A DNA stretch of 64,000 nt from Lycorma delicatula (lineage: Eukaryota; Arthropoda; Insecta; Hemiptera; Fulgoridae). A program made the position numbers and the translations under genes. The DNA lies in contig NC_134458.1 in NCBI RefSeq assembly GCF_047948215.1, forward strand, positions 87,995,260 through 88,059,259, written 5' to 3'. The notes beneath the pieces were generated by a model. That model ran no database searches. It had not been told where the DNA came from and saw only the letters and a list, made by a program, of their open reading frames with translations. Positions 48,666-60,557 of the stretch are shown here, piece after piece; the stretch's first letter is position 1, and every line of letters begins with the position of its first letter.

Positions 48666-49019
48666 TCGAAGATAAAATGATAAACGAAAAAAAAACATTT
48701 GAGTTAATATTGTAATAATACAATTAAAATATTACCAATGTTACACTTAGAAATGAAAATGTTACGTGATTAAATAAAATTTAGAAGGATAAAAATACAG
48801 TTTTGAGTATGTGTTGTACAGTACTGTATATTTTTGTATTTTCGTGCACACTTTTTATACTTAATGTTTTTGACAGTAGCGATTTATAATCTATAATGAA
48901 AAACAGATTCATCTCAATTTTAAATCTTTTTGTCACTATAATTAGTTTCAGCTATAAACTTTTACAAAAGTTCAGAAAATTCAACGGTTACTGGGGCATC
49001 CGTTGAACGAGATTCTCTA

Positions 49020-49314
49020 TTTCGAATGCTATTTTATATATGACTTAATTACGCTTCTGCAAAAACCAAAGGTACAAATATTCATCAACGACGTTAGTAT
49101 CATCCAAAACCTTTTTCTTGTCAAGGCTTACTCTTTCATCCAAAGTATTAATAAAATAAACGAAGTTCATCTTTCTCTTTATCCCGTCACGAATAACTTC
49201 TTCAGGTACTCGGAATTGCCGTGATAAGCTAGCTTTATATTGGTCTCCTTTAATTTTATCGATGATTTCCAGTTTGTCTTTAAATACGGAGTACGTATTT
49301 CGTTTAGAAAACAT
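49020..49314 (-). pseudogene. pogo/Tigger-like transposase, N-terminal DNA-binding part
   Basis: Minus-strand frame from ATG at 49314: SVFKDKLEIIDKIKGDQYKA then SLSRQFRVPEEVIRDGIKRK fits the first helix-turn-helix of pogo/Tigger transposases (KEKLEII.KI..G...R.LSREF.VPE.TIRGW.K.K). After a linker it reaches VDEYLYLWFLQKRN, the start of the CENP-B-type second DNA-binding domain (LYxWFxQKR), then a stop (about 49045). The DDE domain is not recognisable in the downstream 400 bp. It is a different lineage from the fragment at 7 kb, judging by sequence. Confidence 0.75.
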
Positions 49315-49319
49315 TTCAG

Positions 49320-50019
49320 AATTACAAAAAGATATGAGGCGATTAAAATTGGGTTAGAAACGACCAGGGCATAAATAAACGTTGGAAAAACTAAACTGTA
49401 CACGGTATTGTCACTTTTACTGCTTACTGAATCAATTTAATGTAAACAAAAATTAAAAGAAGAAAAATTTTGAAAACTGAACTTTAAAAGAAAAAGGGGA
49501 AAAGATCAACTGCAGATGTAAACGATTCACAAATTTTACACAACCACACTTGTGCTAGTATAACTACGACTGTTGAATATGAGATGGTTTTTAATTAAGT
49601 GGATCCATAGCATCCTGTATTTTTACCGGATATGAATCACACATGAAACATTTCTGATGGAATAAAATCCGATTGTAAAATATGTACGGTATTGGACGGT
49701 GTCGTGCTTACCGCAATGTTATTTAAAAGGAAGTGCAGATTAGGAAAAATATTAAGTTAACATAAGTTTTTGATATTACTATTTTATATTTTTGTCTTCC
49801 TGTCTATGCAGTACAACTACGTGTAATTTCACAAAGCTAAATGTATTAAAACATTTATTTATTTTGTTCGGGTTATTACTAGATAAGTATTAAAATAATT
49901 AATTAATTAAGTAATAAGTAGTTAAATTGCGTTTCTACACAATGTTCAACTTAAAAGAGATCCTGTGACTTAGTTTAGTCTATAAATAATAGTTTATTGC
50001 CAAAATCTTACGTAATAAT
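49320..50019. other. AT-rich spacer between two transposon relics
   Basis: Nothing recognised except the possible inner inverted repeat next to the mariner-like stop codon (50004-50019). Confidence 0.4.
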
Positions 50020-51045
50020 CTACAGAAGGTGTTGCAAATGATGCCCTTTCACTTCTATGCACTTGTTAATACGTTTGACCATATTTCTGGCTCCTTTTGT
50101 TAGCTGTACCCTGTCTATTTTGTGTTATCATTAGTAATGTCTGTCTTCCTTTCCGGTAGGGTAAGTGGATTGCTCCTATAAACAATTTATTTTAAGTAAC
50201 CTCGCACTAGTCAGATCAAGGGAACTTATGGCCACAATCCTTTAGAAATCATTTTATACCGAAAAAATCCTGTAGCATCTCCACAGTAGATCAAGCTGTA
50301 TGGCAAGTGGGGCTGTCCTGTTGGAACCCGCAGTCACGCTTATTCTCTTGCAGTAAGACTATCAACTGCTGGATAATTTCTTGGTAGACAGCAGCATCCG
50401 CTGTTTTTTTTTTTTTTTTTAAAACAAGGATGCTATTATCCGTCGTCTTGAAACCGCACACCATACGCCCATTTTTTTGTGGGTGTAGGGGAGATTAAAA
50501 ATAAATGTTCGGTTTTTCAGACCCCAGGTCTGATAGTTCTGACTATTAACATACCCACCAAGGTGAAACCACGCTTCATCTGCGAAAAACACTCGATCTA
50601 AAAAGCCAGTATTGCCTTTAATGAAGATATTAAACGATTGACAGTAATAAAACCTTTTAGCATAATCAGCATTGGTTAGCTCATGGAAGATCTGCATTCT
50701 ATAATGATAAGACTTCAGCATTTTCTTCATTGCATGGTGGACTGAACCAAATGAAATTTTCACTTCCTGGCTTATTCTCTGCAAAAATTTATGAGAAGAT
50801 CTTGTAACTGCCGCTTTAATGTTCTGTACGAGCTGGATCGTTAAAATTGACGTTTTTCGGGCATGTTTCTGGTCTAAATTATTTCTGGGTAACACTTTTC
50901 ACTGGCGCTTTCTTTTCATATTTTTCCTTGAACTTTCGCTGACACAAAATGAGATTTCGTCTCTAAATAAGTTTCCATCACGAATATACGTGCTTCAACA
51001 GTTAACCGCATTTTAACAAAGAGCAACACATTATTACGCAACGTT
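50004..51045 (-). mobile_element. Mariner-like element (minimum extent)
   Basis: The transposase is flanked closely by an imperfect inverted pair, aatcttacgtaataat (50004-50019) and attattacgcaacgtt (51030-51045), 13 of 16 matching. These may be subterminal or true ends, but no TA target duplication is evident at them, so the true ends may lie further out. Confidence 0.4.
50020..51011 (-). pseudogene. Mariner-like transposase, nearly full-length, inactivated
   Basis: Minus strand, from ATG at 51011 to TAG at 50020-50022, about 330 codons, close to the usual mariner length of about 345. The N-terminus reads MRLTVEARIFVMETYLETKS. The centre is open for 158 codons (50419-50895) with SFGSVHHAMKKMLKSYHYRM, then the first catalytic block FFADEAWFHLGGYVNSQNYQ (Asp codon about 50578-50580), then KMGVWCAVSRRRII. 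The second block FQQDSPTCHTA lies at about 50285-50320. The third region (LWP.. block, about 50220-50240) is scrambled by a frameshift and stops. The C-terminus is KGARNMVKRINKCIEVKGHH and QHLL. A T17 tract (50404-50420) and a frameshift near 50910 also disrupt it. Motif order identifies the family; it cannot make an active enzyme. Confidence 0.88.
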
Positions 51046-54000
51046 TTTCAATGCTCGACACACTCTCAATACTCGAATGTGCAGGCAATAAATAATCCTC
51101 CCCACACCAGCTTCAATCGTACCAACATCTTCCACATTATTTTACCTATCTCACATCAATATATGTATTTTAACAGAAATATGCATTTTATATAAATGAG
51201 TGATGATGTCTCTTTTAATTTCAACACTGTGTTTACCTAACAAAAGAAGACAATTTTTTTATATATTTTTTTATAACGTAACCACGTTATTTTGAACTGC
51301 GTTGTAGCGGCGCCTTACTGGTGTGTGTATATACATATTTGGAAAAATATATTTTAAATCAGTTTGAGACGGAAACCAGAGAAGGTAAATCTATACCTTA
51401 AAAATTAAAATTTTCCAAAGTTCCAACAAATCTCCAAGAATTTCGAAGAGAAAAATAAAAGAAACAATAGCTAAAGAAAGTTCTCGTTAATATCAGCGTA
51501 TTCGCATAATATATACGGTCGGATCCTTACGATGTGACCATTAGCTGTTGTATAAAGCCTAAACAGTACTAGTGAGTCGTCATAAATTTAGAGTTATGGG
51601 TAGATAAATATTTACTTTCAAATGTGTTCACAATCATATGATAATTTGAACAGCCAAATAGAATCCTAAAAATTAAATTATTTCATTTCTAATAACGATA
51701 AATAATAAGTTTGGTTTTTTGAAACAAATTCAGTAACAAAATCAACAATATTCTAAACTCCGTAAATATTTCAAAACTAAATAAACTCAATAAACTCAAA
51801 TAAATTAAAAATAATTTATTCCAAATTCAGATGTGTGTAGGTATAATTATTTTTTTTAAAGGAGAGAGAGAATCACTGTAAAATGATTAAATTTGCGAAG
51901 AAATTTATCCTACTAAAAATTCACAAAACACTGCAGTATTTCCAATTTTTTTTTTTTTGCGTTTACAAGTAAAATATTTTTACAGTTAGATGGTTTTTTT
52001 ACAGAAAACTAATAAAGTAGTGATTCCCAAAATGGGCGCCATCATCCCTTAGGGGAACAGTGAATGATAAAAAGGTGAAAAGGGAAGATTGGACGATTAC
52101 ATATCATATAATTAAATTTTAATTAGTCATTTACAATTAAATTAATAAACAATTTAACGTTGTTCTTTGTATAGATTTGTAATCAAATTTTCCCATAAAA
52201 TAGAATTAATTTTCTTATCTATATGTGTCAAAATTCAATTTAAAAAATAAATGCATATATATTTTTTTTTAATAAAAAAAATGTAAGAGCCGATGCCAAA
52301 TGATATTCGGTAATATCACGGTCTGTTTTAACATTGGTTAAAACAACTTTAAAAGTTTTTTAATGTTACCTTTTGTCACAATTACTTGTTATATTTGTTT
52401 AATTTTAATGAAATGTTGAACATTTTCGATAATATTTTTAAATAATTATTGCCCTGGTGTTAAGGTTAAAAGAAAATTTTAGAAATTTATTTTAAATGAC
52501 TAAAATTCATAATTTTATTTTTCATTAATTCTTTCTTTTTTTTTAATTGAAATCGCTGTGATCTAAAATATGTCTTCAAGTCAGTGAATAAATGTAAAAA
52601 AAATGTTTTTTTTTTATTTTTATCGAAGACTTATTTTAAAATAAGGCTGTATCGCTTGATATCGTCTGATTAATCAAATCATTGTTAGGAAATCTACTTT
52701 TTAAAAACTTACGAAAGGTTATATTTTATATAAAGGATTAATGATTCCTCAGATTTGTAATACAAATGTACCTATTTTTGATAATTTTGTCTCTAGTGAA
52801 ATAAATTTGTGATTAATACTCTACCTTTTTATTACGTCTTGATGAAGTATTTATTTTAGAAGAGGGCACTTTGGAAAATGTCCTACAGACGGTCATAAAT
52901 GACCGGTTATGATTAATTTATTAATAACGCCCAATATTAATTAAGTTCCATGTTCATCGAGAAAAGAATAAAAATAGGGCAGTTGAAGTAGCTCGTTACG
53001 GTTTTATTATATTGTTGCAATTAACTTGCATATTATTTATTTACGTTTTCTTCGTATAGAAAATAAATAGATTTATTTTTATTTTTCTTCTTCTGAAAAG
53101 AAAGCTTTTGTTATTTAGAATTTAGTTTCGCTTGGCGGGAAAGTTTGAAAACAATAAGAAAGAGTGACGAAGAAATTCTAATTTTACTGTGGTAAATTGA
53201 GTGTATTTTCACTGCATTTCACGCTCTCTATATATTAATTTTATGAATAATTCAAGGAAAAAGTGATTTATGGAGCGATTATTTCAAAATAATAAATAAC
53301 ATCCATTACGTTATCCGATTCAGTTTGCTATATTTACAAGGAATCATTTCGGTTTGAATATTTTTAAAATGATTTGAATTCTAAATTTTTAAAATTATAT
53401 ATTATTACCTCAATTAAAATATGTATATAAATTGTTATAATTTTAAAAAAATGTATATTTTCTTGTGTAAAACAGGTATATCTGGATTTACGTGGCTAAA
53501 TGTTAATAATTGTAATCTACCCGTGTAACAAATTATTATTTTTAGTTTAAAAATTTGGAAAAGAAATTAACTACACGAGTAGAGCGTATATCATTTACCG
53601 TTAGATGAACATCACACTTCTAATCTTAATATTAATAATTTTAAGAGCATTCGTTTTTAATTAAATTTTTATGAATGAATAAAAGTGATAAAATCTATAT
53701 ATTTATGTACGAGAAAGTTAAAAATTTAGAAAAATTAAGTAAATAAAATAACTAATGTCCTTTTCGATTTACGTAAAGGAGTCAAAAATTAAAAAAAAAA
53801 TGTATAAAATTTTTAAAAGCTGAAAAAATAGCAAAGTTTGCCTAAAAAGTTGCAATTCTTACAGAAATCTGTAGAATATTTTAGAAAAGTTCAGTTTTTA
53901 TTATAGTATGCTATTCAGGTTTTTTCATGTTAAAATAAACTTTCTAGAATAAATGTTAAAAGCTTTATTTATCTTTCAAATTCCCACGTCCATAAATGGA

Positions 54001-54475
54001 CACCAAAAATATAAATGACCTTTTTGTAATAAAACTGTATTTACAAATAAGAAGAAGCCGGGTCTAACCCTTTGTATTTTAGACTTAATAAGGTGTTTTA
54101 TATTTCTGTTTTGCGTATTTTACATTTCTTACAATTTTATTACTTTACACCAGTTTTATGATTTAGGCAAAATGTAGAAACGACTTGGAAAATCTGGATC
54201 ATACCTGGTACAGAGGAAAATTTAAAATTTATGTTTTCCTTTTGAGCATCAAACATCTCAGTAATTAATATTATAATTATCTCTAACAGACTGATTAGTA
54301 TAATCTACATTTAAGGTCTTTTCATAAAAGACATATAGTTTTGTTACGGTTTATAAAAATATAATTTCTAGTTAAGAACTTGATCTCTTGTTTTAGACGT
54401 TACCTGTCGTGATAAACAATATACATAAATAGATTTTTGGTTCTTCGGAAAAAAAACTGTTAAATTTTTTTAATC
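51046..54475. other. AT-rich DNA, one possible hAT terminus
   Basis: At 52018 the sequence agtgattcccaaaatgggcg resembles the CAGTGATTCCCAAAGTG start of some hAT elements, but no partner end was found. No gene recognised elsewhere in this stretch. Confidence 0.35.
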
Positions 54476-54488
54476 GGTTGCTAGCTCA

Positions 54489-54776
54489 TAAACCCACCGG
54501 GTTGGTCTAGTGGTGAACGCGTCTTCCCAAATCAGCTGATTTGGAAGTCGAGAGTTGTAGTAAAGCCAGTTATTTTTACACGGATTTGAATACGAGATCG
54601 TGGATACCGGTGTTCTTTGGTGGTTGGGTTTCAATTATCCACACATCTTAGGAATGGTCGAACTGAAAATGTACAAGACTACACTTCATTTAGACTCATA
54701 CATATCATCCTCATTCATCCTCTGAAGTATTATCTGAACGGTAGTTATCGGAGGCTAAAAAGGAAAAAGAAAAAAA
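54489..54776 (+). repeat. tRNA-derived SINE, copy C (B box deleted)
   Basis: The only plus-strand copy. The A box is perfect (TGGTCTAGTGG), and the palindrome is present, but after gtcgagagtt the roughly 15 bases that hold the B box are missing and the sequence resumes at tagtaaagccagtt. It carries an extra attcatcctc block near the 3' end that copies A and B lack and copy D has. The target duplication ggttgctagctca (13 bp) is perfect at 54476-54488 and 54777-54789. The tail is ggaaaaagaaaaaaa. Confidence 0.92.
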
Positions 54777-54789
54777 GGTTGCTAGCTCA

Positions 54790-55955
54790 GAAGTATGTTA
54801 TTTAAAAGTGAAATTGTATGTTAACAATGTGATAATAGAATGTTGCAACACTGAACGAACTCCTAACCGATGTTAATGTTAATAGTTACGCTTGGTCTAA
54901 TGAATCGCGCTATATAAAAATTGTAACGTTAATTCTTAAGTAAAATGCCTAAATTGGAAATTATTTGGTTGATATTTCAGAATAAAAGGAACGATAATAA
55001 TAAAACATTTTTTTTTTAATAAATGTAATTCAGCTGTTATTATAATTTTGTGTTTATGTTATGGACAAGAAATACAGGAATAATGTTATCATTCACCATG
55101 AAATAATTTTTTAGTTAATCGACATACAATTTTAATACTTTTCACGAGTTAGTGAATGACTCAAAAAATAATCGTTGAAACCTCTGTACAAAACAAATAC
55201 AATAAAGATCAATTCTAGTTCTTTTCTAATTAAAACCGTCTTTACGTGAAAAATTTTATTTCAGTCACTAATACGGTGATAAATACGTCAGGTCTATAAG
55301 TTTCTACATTTCATTCTTCAAAATAACAGAAGAACCAGTCTTCTATGATTAATACAGGAGTTAATGTTGCCTCCATTGTACCCAATACGCTTTCTGAACC
55401 TAAATTAACTAGTCATCATTTAGTATTCTTCCCACCTCTCCATCTGCAAATTATTTTAAGGATTTTCAACTCAGAAATATATATATGTACATATATATAT
55501 TTGTATTTCATACGTATTTTAATGTACCTAGATTTAGCTAAATTAATAAGAGAAGCAAGTATAAAAATGTAAAAACTGTAGAAACTAGATGATATTCTAC
55601 CACTGTCCGTGAGATTTCAATTTTAATTTAAGTAAAAGAGAATTCATAATCGTAATTTCTATAGATATGCATCTTTATCAGTTACCTATTACAGAGATTT
55701 TCTGAGTTTCTTTTTATTTATAAAATTTGAGAATCCTTCAGAGTTATTCCCTTCAGGAATTTCCTTATTGATTAAATTTAGAGTTTCTGCACGGACTGTT
55801 TCGAGGTATACCGAAATCACTGGCTGATGACTTTCGAGAAGGCCTTATTTTCATTATACCTCCATGTTTTTTCTTAACATTTTTTTAATTTTAATTTTTT
55901 TTTTGTAAATAAAACAAAGAGGAAAACGATAAAAAATAGATTTTAGAATATAAAG
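54790..55955. other. AT-rich DNA, no gene seen
   Basis: Nothing recognised. The 75-codon frame at 55345-55572 has no family or splice support. Confidence 0.45.
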
Positions 55956-56225
55956 AGAACGGCCGCCTCAGACACAAACGTTAGGATATGAGGGGTAAAA
56001 CATAAAAAAACGATATGTCTAACGGTATCTAAGAAACATTCTAGAAATAGTGGGCGATGTCAGGAGTCGGCGCGTTAGTAATGAAGTGTTTAAGAGTTAT
56101 GGGTGGCTTGGCGAAGGAAACTCCCCTTCCTCTCGGAAGTCGGTATCCACTCGGTGTCGCACTCCACTTCCACTTCCACTCGGTGTCTAAGAAAAATAGC
56201 GGCCGCCATTTTGAAACGAAATTTT
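55956..56225. other. GC-richer segment with short tandem repeats
   Basis: ccactcggtgtc occurs twice (about 56148 and 56177) around three tandem cacttc units, and aatagcggccgccattttga closes the block. No gene or terminal repeat is recognised. Another gcggccgc-like block (aacggccgcctc) opens it. Confidence 0.45.
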
Positions 56226-57781
56226 TTTGAAAGATTGTTATTACACGTCATTCCAATTAATAACAATTAATCTGTCTGGAAAATTCCCTAAAACTGAAAA
56301 CGCGTTTGGTTGTAATAGTAGCATAAAGTGACAAAAGATGGAGTTAAAGCAGGACCTCTCTTCTGTAGGCCAATTGTACATCAATGATTATTTTTACAAT
56401 ATCAAATATATATTTTTTTACAGTAATATGCAATAGATGTAATACTTAACATTAATACTTAATGATATCCAGATAACCTAGTTTTACAAGGAAAAAGTCT
56501 CATCAACTGAATGTAAAAAGCATGATTAATTAAAAATATGTTTAAGGATCATTTGAATGAATTTTCATCTGTGCACTCACTTATTCAGTTAGATTTTTTT
56601 TATTAATTCAACTTCCTTGTATGATGGTGTCTTTTGAAACAACTTTTAATTATGTTTTTTCATTATGACTATTGCCCATATACTGTGTATTTTGATCATT
56701 AATATATTTTTTCTAGGTTAAATATTTCGTGTATATACAGTTTCATATACGTATAAACTTGGGACTAACTAACCTAATAACACAAAATCCTGCCTATAGG
56801 ACTACTTGTTTCATATTAAAATTAAGAATTTTAAATTTAAGAAATTCATTGTAAAGAATGTACTAATTAAAAAAAAATCCTTGTATAATATATCGCACAT
56901 TGAGAAAGAGATTAAACTGATTTATTTAACATTTTATTGTTCAGCCTAGTAATATTTTCCTACATGTTATTTTATCACGTATATCCTCGATATATTTATC
57001 CCAGTATAGAAATTATTTGATGACAAATCCTAGAAATTTAAGCTAGTTTTTGCTTCATTTAGTGTATTGTCACTGATCAGTATAACCTGTATAATTTTTT
57101 TTTATATATAACCATTCAAGATGATTAAATAAGTAATTAAAAATTTTAGAATATAATTATTAATTTTCTCAATAAACTAATTAATAATGTAATTTTCTAT
57201 AAACTAACAAGACTCATGAAAGTAGACATTTGATCAGGATTCTAAATTTAGCCCAGGAAAGGAAATATTATCAAATCTTTTTCGAAATCTGATTTTTGTA
57301 TAAATAATCAAATTTTTGTCAAGATCAATTGAATTTTGTGGCGTAACTGTTTTATTCTGAATGAAAATATTTGATATGCAAACTCTACATCTAAACTATT
57401 CAGCTATTATCGATTTCTCACATGACCTTTTCATACAGTTAATTTAGTAGCTATTTGTGGAATTTATTAGTAAAAACATTTGTGCATACTAACTGTTATT
57501 TAAACGCCTCCCCTCCTGAAATATTATTAATACAGCGGATAATGGGAAATGATAATCTGTATTACTCCATATCCCAAGTAGTAGACTTTTTATCAACTGA
57601 GACATGTTATAAAATTAGATAAGATTAGAGTATTTATATTGATTTACACTCGACAGGAAACGAACTAAATGCAATAACACGTTCAACATGATTTCTACAT
57701 CGATTTGATTTCAAATTTAACCATCAGTTTAATGAACACTAACAACAGAGCATATTTTTAGTGTAGGTGTATCTCTTTTAA

Positions 57782-57783
<2 letters not shown>
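56226..57783. other. AT-rich DNA, no gene seen
   Basis: No gene or element recognised. Confidence 0.5.
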
Positions 57784-57818
<35 letters not shown>

Positions 57819-57832
57819 AATATATATATATC
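57784..57832. repeat. Palindromic (AT)n around TTTAAA
   Basis: gatata...tatttaaatata...tatc: the AT run is mirrored around tttaaa, so the whole block is self-complementary. Confidence 0.92.
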
Positions 57833-58797
57833 TCAAACAGATATATGTCATGAGTTGTATGATATACATTTCACAAAGGCGTGTCTGAATTTGTATCGGC
57901 GTCACTTTTTCGTATCATCCCGTTACCTTTGAATTAGACGGAAATACCAATACTTTTCTCATAAGATTCAAGTGCAGACACGTCTCTAAAAATAATACGT
58001 GATTTTTTCTGATAAAATTTCCAGTAAAATCAAAAATACAGTCATGTTTATTTAACCGAAATGAAACGATAAACCTTATTTTTATGCGAGACAAATATTA
58101 TCCTACATTTGAACTGTAGTCTAAGTTAATCAGTTTTTTTTTTAATAGATCTAAAAATCTTTAATCCATTCCATCAGATCAAACAGCCTTGTAAACCGAA
58201 AAAATCTTTTTAAAAAGAAAAACCTTTGCCCAAAAAAACCCATATTTTTCTATTCTGTAAAAGAAAAATATTCATTAAGTCATTTAAAAATTAGGAAAAA
58301 ATTTATGAACTCTATTTGATTTATAAAGTGAAAGTTATAAAACAATGTTAAAAAAATTTAACAAAATCAAAGGAATAAAAACAATAATGTAAATTGTTAC
58401 GGAAGTCGGTTGAGGTCGATAATTAAAATTAAATTAAAATAAGCAATCGAGATTGAATAATTAAAAAAAAAACATTATGGTGAATTATCAACAGTGAAAT
58501 TGTTGATAAATATTCACTATTAAAAGTGAAACTATTAATAGTCCGTCGCTAAAAGATGGTTATTCTTAAACTTGGATGAGGAAGTAAAAATATTAGCTGT
58601 AAAATACAATGATTATTCGATTTCAGCTTTCTACACGAAAATATAAACATCAGGTCTTACTTCTTCTACAGATTTGAAAACGGGACTAGAATTAATAATG
58701 ACAGATCAGAATAAATAAATCAAAACAGATTTCATTTTTTTCTCTTTATTAACAAGTAGACTTATCTACTACATGCTATCAATTTATAATGTTAACG

Positions 58798-58798
<1 letters not shown>
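57833..58798. other. AT-rich DNA, no gene seen
   Basis: Nothing recognised. Confidence 0.5.

Positions 58799-58825
<27 letters not shown>
58799..58825. repeat. (AT)13 microsatellite
   Basis: AT run that directly abuts the 5' end of the dispersed repeat that follows; microsatellites at element edges are common. Confidence 0.95.
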
Positions 58826-58829
<4 letters not shown>

Positions 58830-59180
58830 CTCACGAAGAAAGCGGAGAGAATAATAGGTTCTACAACTGAAAAAAAAGTTCATACAAGCATGGGTCTGGG
58901 AACGCTTCCTCTTTTAGCTATAGCCTTATTTCTGTCAAATAAAGCTGTACTGGAATTTGTTGAACCTAAATTAAGGGGTAAATTTTATGGTTTTACATAT
59001 GTTGTTCGTTCCCAGAACTTTTCCAGCATTTTTTATGAAATTATTATTAAAAAAAAAAATAGATTTCTGAAAACACAATATTTTAGGTTTTGATTCCATT
59101 AAAATTGTAGAATTTAATTATGAGAAAATCTGTATAAGTACCGTCAGCTAAACACGAAAAAAGTTTACGAAATTTGGCTT
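58826..59180 (+). repeat. Dispersed repeat family R, third copy
   Basis: Starts gtgactcacgaagaaagcgg and continues with catgggtctgggaacgcttc and gtagaatttaattatgagaa, collinear with the copy at 36029. The middle is diverged. The 67-codon frame on it (58890-59093) is not shared by the other copies. Confidence 0.55.
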
Positions 59181-59232
59181 TTATTTAAAAGAAAACAGAC
59201 CGAAGTAAGACAGAAAAATACGGTACCTAACC

Positions 59233-59509
59233 TTTTTTCCCCCTATTTAGCCTCCGGGAATAACCGTCACGTATTACTTCAGAGGATGAATGAGGATGAT
59301 ATGTATGAGTGTTGTGAAGTGTAGTCTTGTACAGTATCAGGTCGACTATTTCTGAGATGTGTGGTTAATTGAAACCCAACCACCAAATAACATTGGTATC
59401 CACCATCTAGTATTAGTAAAAATAACTGACTTTACTAGGACTTGAATGCTGAAACTCTCGACTTCCATATCAGCTGATTTGGGAAGACGGGGTTAACCTA
59501 AGCTAAACT
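59233..59509 (-). repeat. tRNA-derived SINE, copy D (diverged)
   Basis: Same family as A-C, minus strand, with the extra gaatgaggat block of copy C. The head is damaged: the A-box end reads aacctaagctaaac in place of the usual accgctagaccaac, and about 14 bases of the body (caaatccgtg region) are lost. A 9-bp target duplication, tacctaacc, lies at 59224-59232 and 59510-59518. By divergence it is the oldest copy in the window. Confidence 0.85.
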
Positions 59510-59629
59510 TACCTAACCCAGTGCTGTATTGCAATTTTAAACCGAAACAGGAATCATTTTAATATCGGCAAGTACTTAGAATCAGGACTAATTATTATAA
59601 ATAAAAGCGTGTTACAGACTTATCACAAT

Positions 59630-59720
59630 AATTGTTCATAATGTTCTCCTTCTTCAATGTTAATGCAATATTCCACTCCAATTAAAACTCCTTGTGTTGC
59701 TTTTCTTAACGTGTAAGTAT
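59630..59720 (-). pseudogene. Possible mariner-type transposase C-terminal tail
   Basis: Minus-strand reading KATQGVLIGVEYCINIEGGE, then H, resembles the C-terminal ...R...CI...GG.HFEHLL ending of some mariner-like transposases. Only about 30 residues align and upstream sequence is full of stops, so this is tentative. Confidence 0.3.
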
Positions 59721-60517
59721 ATTGTTTCGTTTAATCTCCTCTGTGTTGTCACTAATTTTCTTTCTATTTTTTTTTAATCTTATTATAACGATTTCATAAG
59801 AACCCACAAGTAGTAAAGCATTGAATTAGCTCAGGTGTCCTAATAAGTCAATTAATTATTACGTTTTGCCCCGTTCAGTTGTTCGTAAATTTTATATTCA
59901 TAATTTTTATTTTGAAGTAAATATTTTATTCTAATCGGTACTTAATAATACATTATATAGATTTTGACAGGATTAAGTAGGTATTCTCTACAGAAAATAA
60001 AAACATTCACACAACTAGTATTTTCCAGGTAGATCAAGAAAATCGTGATAAAACTTGGTTACAATAGCGTTACGGGATATGTAATTAATTTTAAAAAAAG
60101 TAGGAGTTAAAATCCATATTAATCGTTTAAAATAAGTTCACATTAACACTAATATTTGATATGAAACAACGGTAAATTAATACGTGAAGAAAATTCCAAT
60201 TTTTGATTTTAATTATACAGTTATTAAATTCATTTTAATGAAAATTTCCAACAGCACTGTTACAGTATACGTATTACACGAGTTCAACTATTACCGCAGA
60301 GCGTTAAAAATGTTTACAGGTTATTTAATCTAAGCGTATTCCTGAGCTACGGAATCTCAAGGGATTTGCTTTGAATAAATAAACAATGATGAAGTTTTGA
60401 TTATTTTATATAGCATATGTTTACCTACCCAACATTTCAACGGTTATATTAATTAATTTTTACTTTCCTTACAGTGTAGTCCGAAAGCTATGCTGCAAGA
60501 AGAAAAGTATGCTAATC

Positions 60518-60520
<3 letters not shown>

Positions 60521-60553
<33 letters not shown>
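60521..60553. repeat. A33 homopolymer
   Basis: Thirty-three A after gctaatcagt. It could be the poly(A) tail of a retroposed copy, but no parent sequence or target duplication was recognised on either side. Confidence 0.95.

Positions 60554-60557
<4 letters not shown>

Noticed and set aside
60521..60553. Processed pseudogene marked by the A33 tract
   Set aside because: No upstream coding similarity and no target duplication found on either side by eye.
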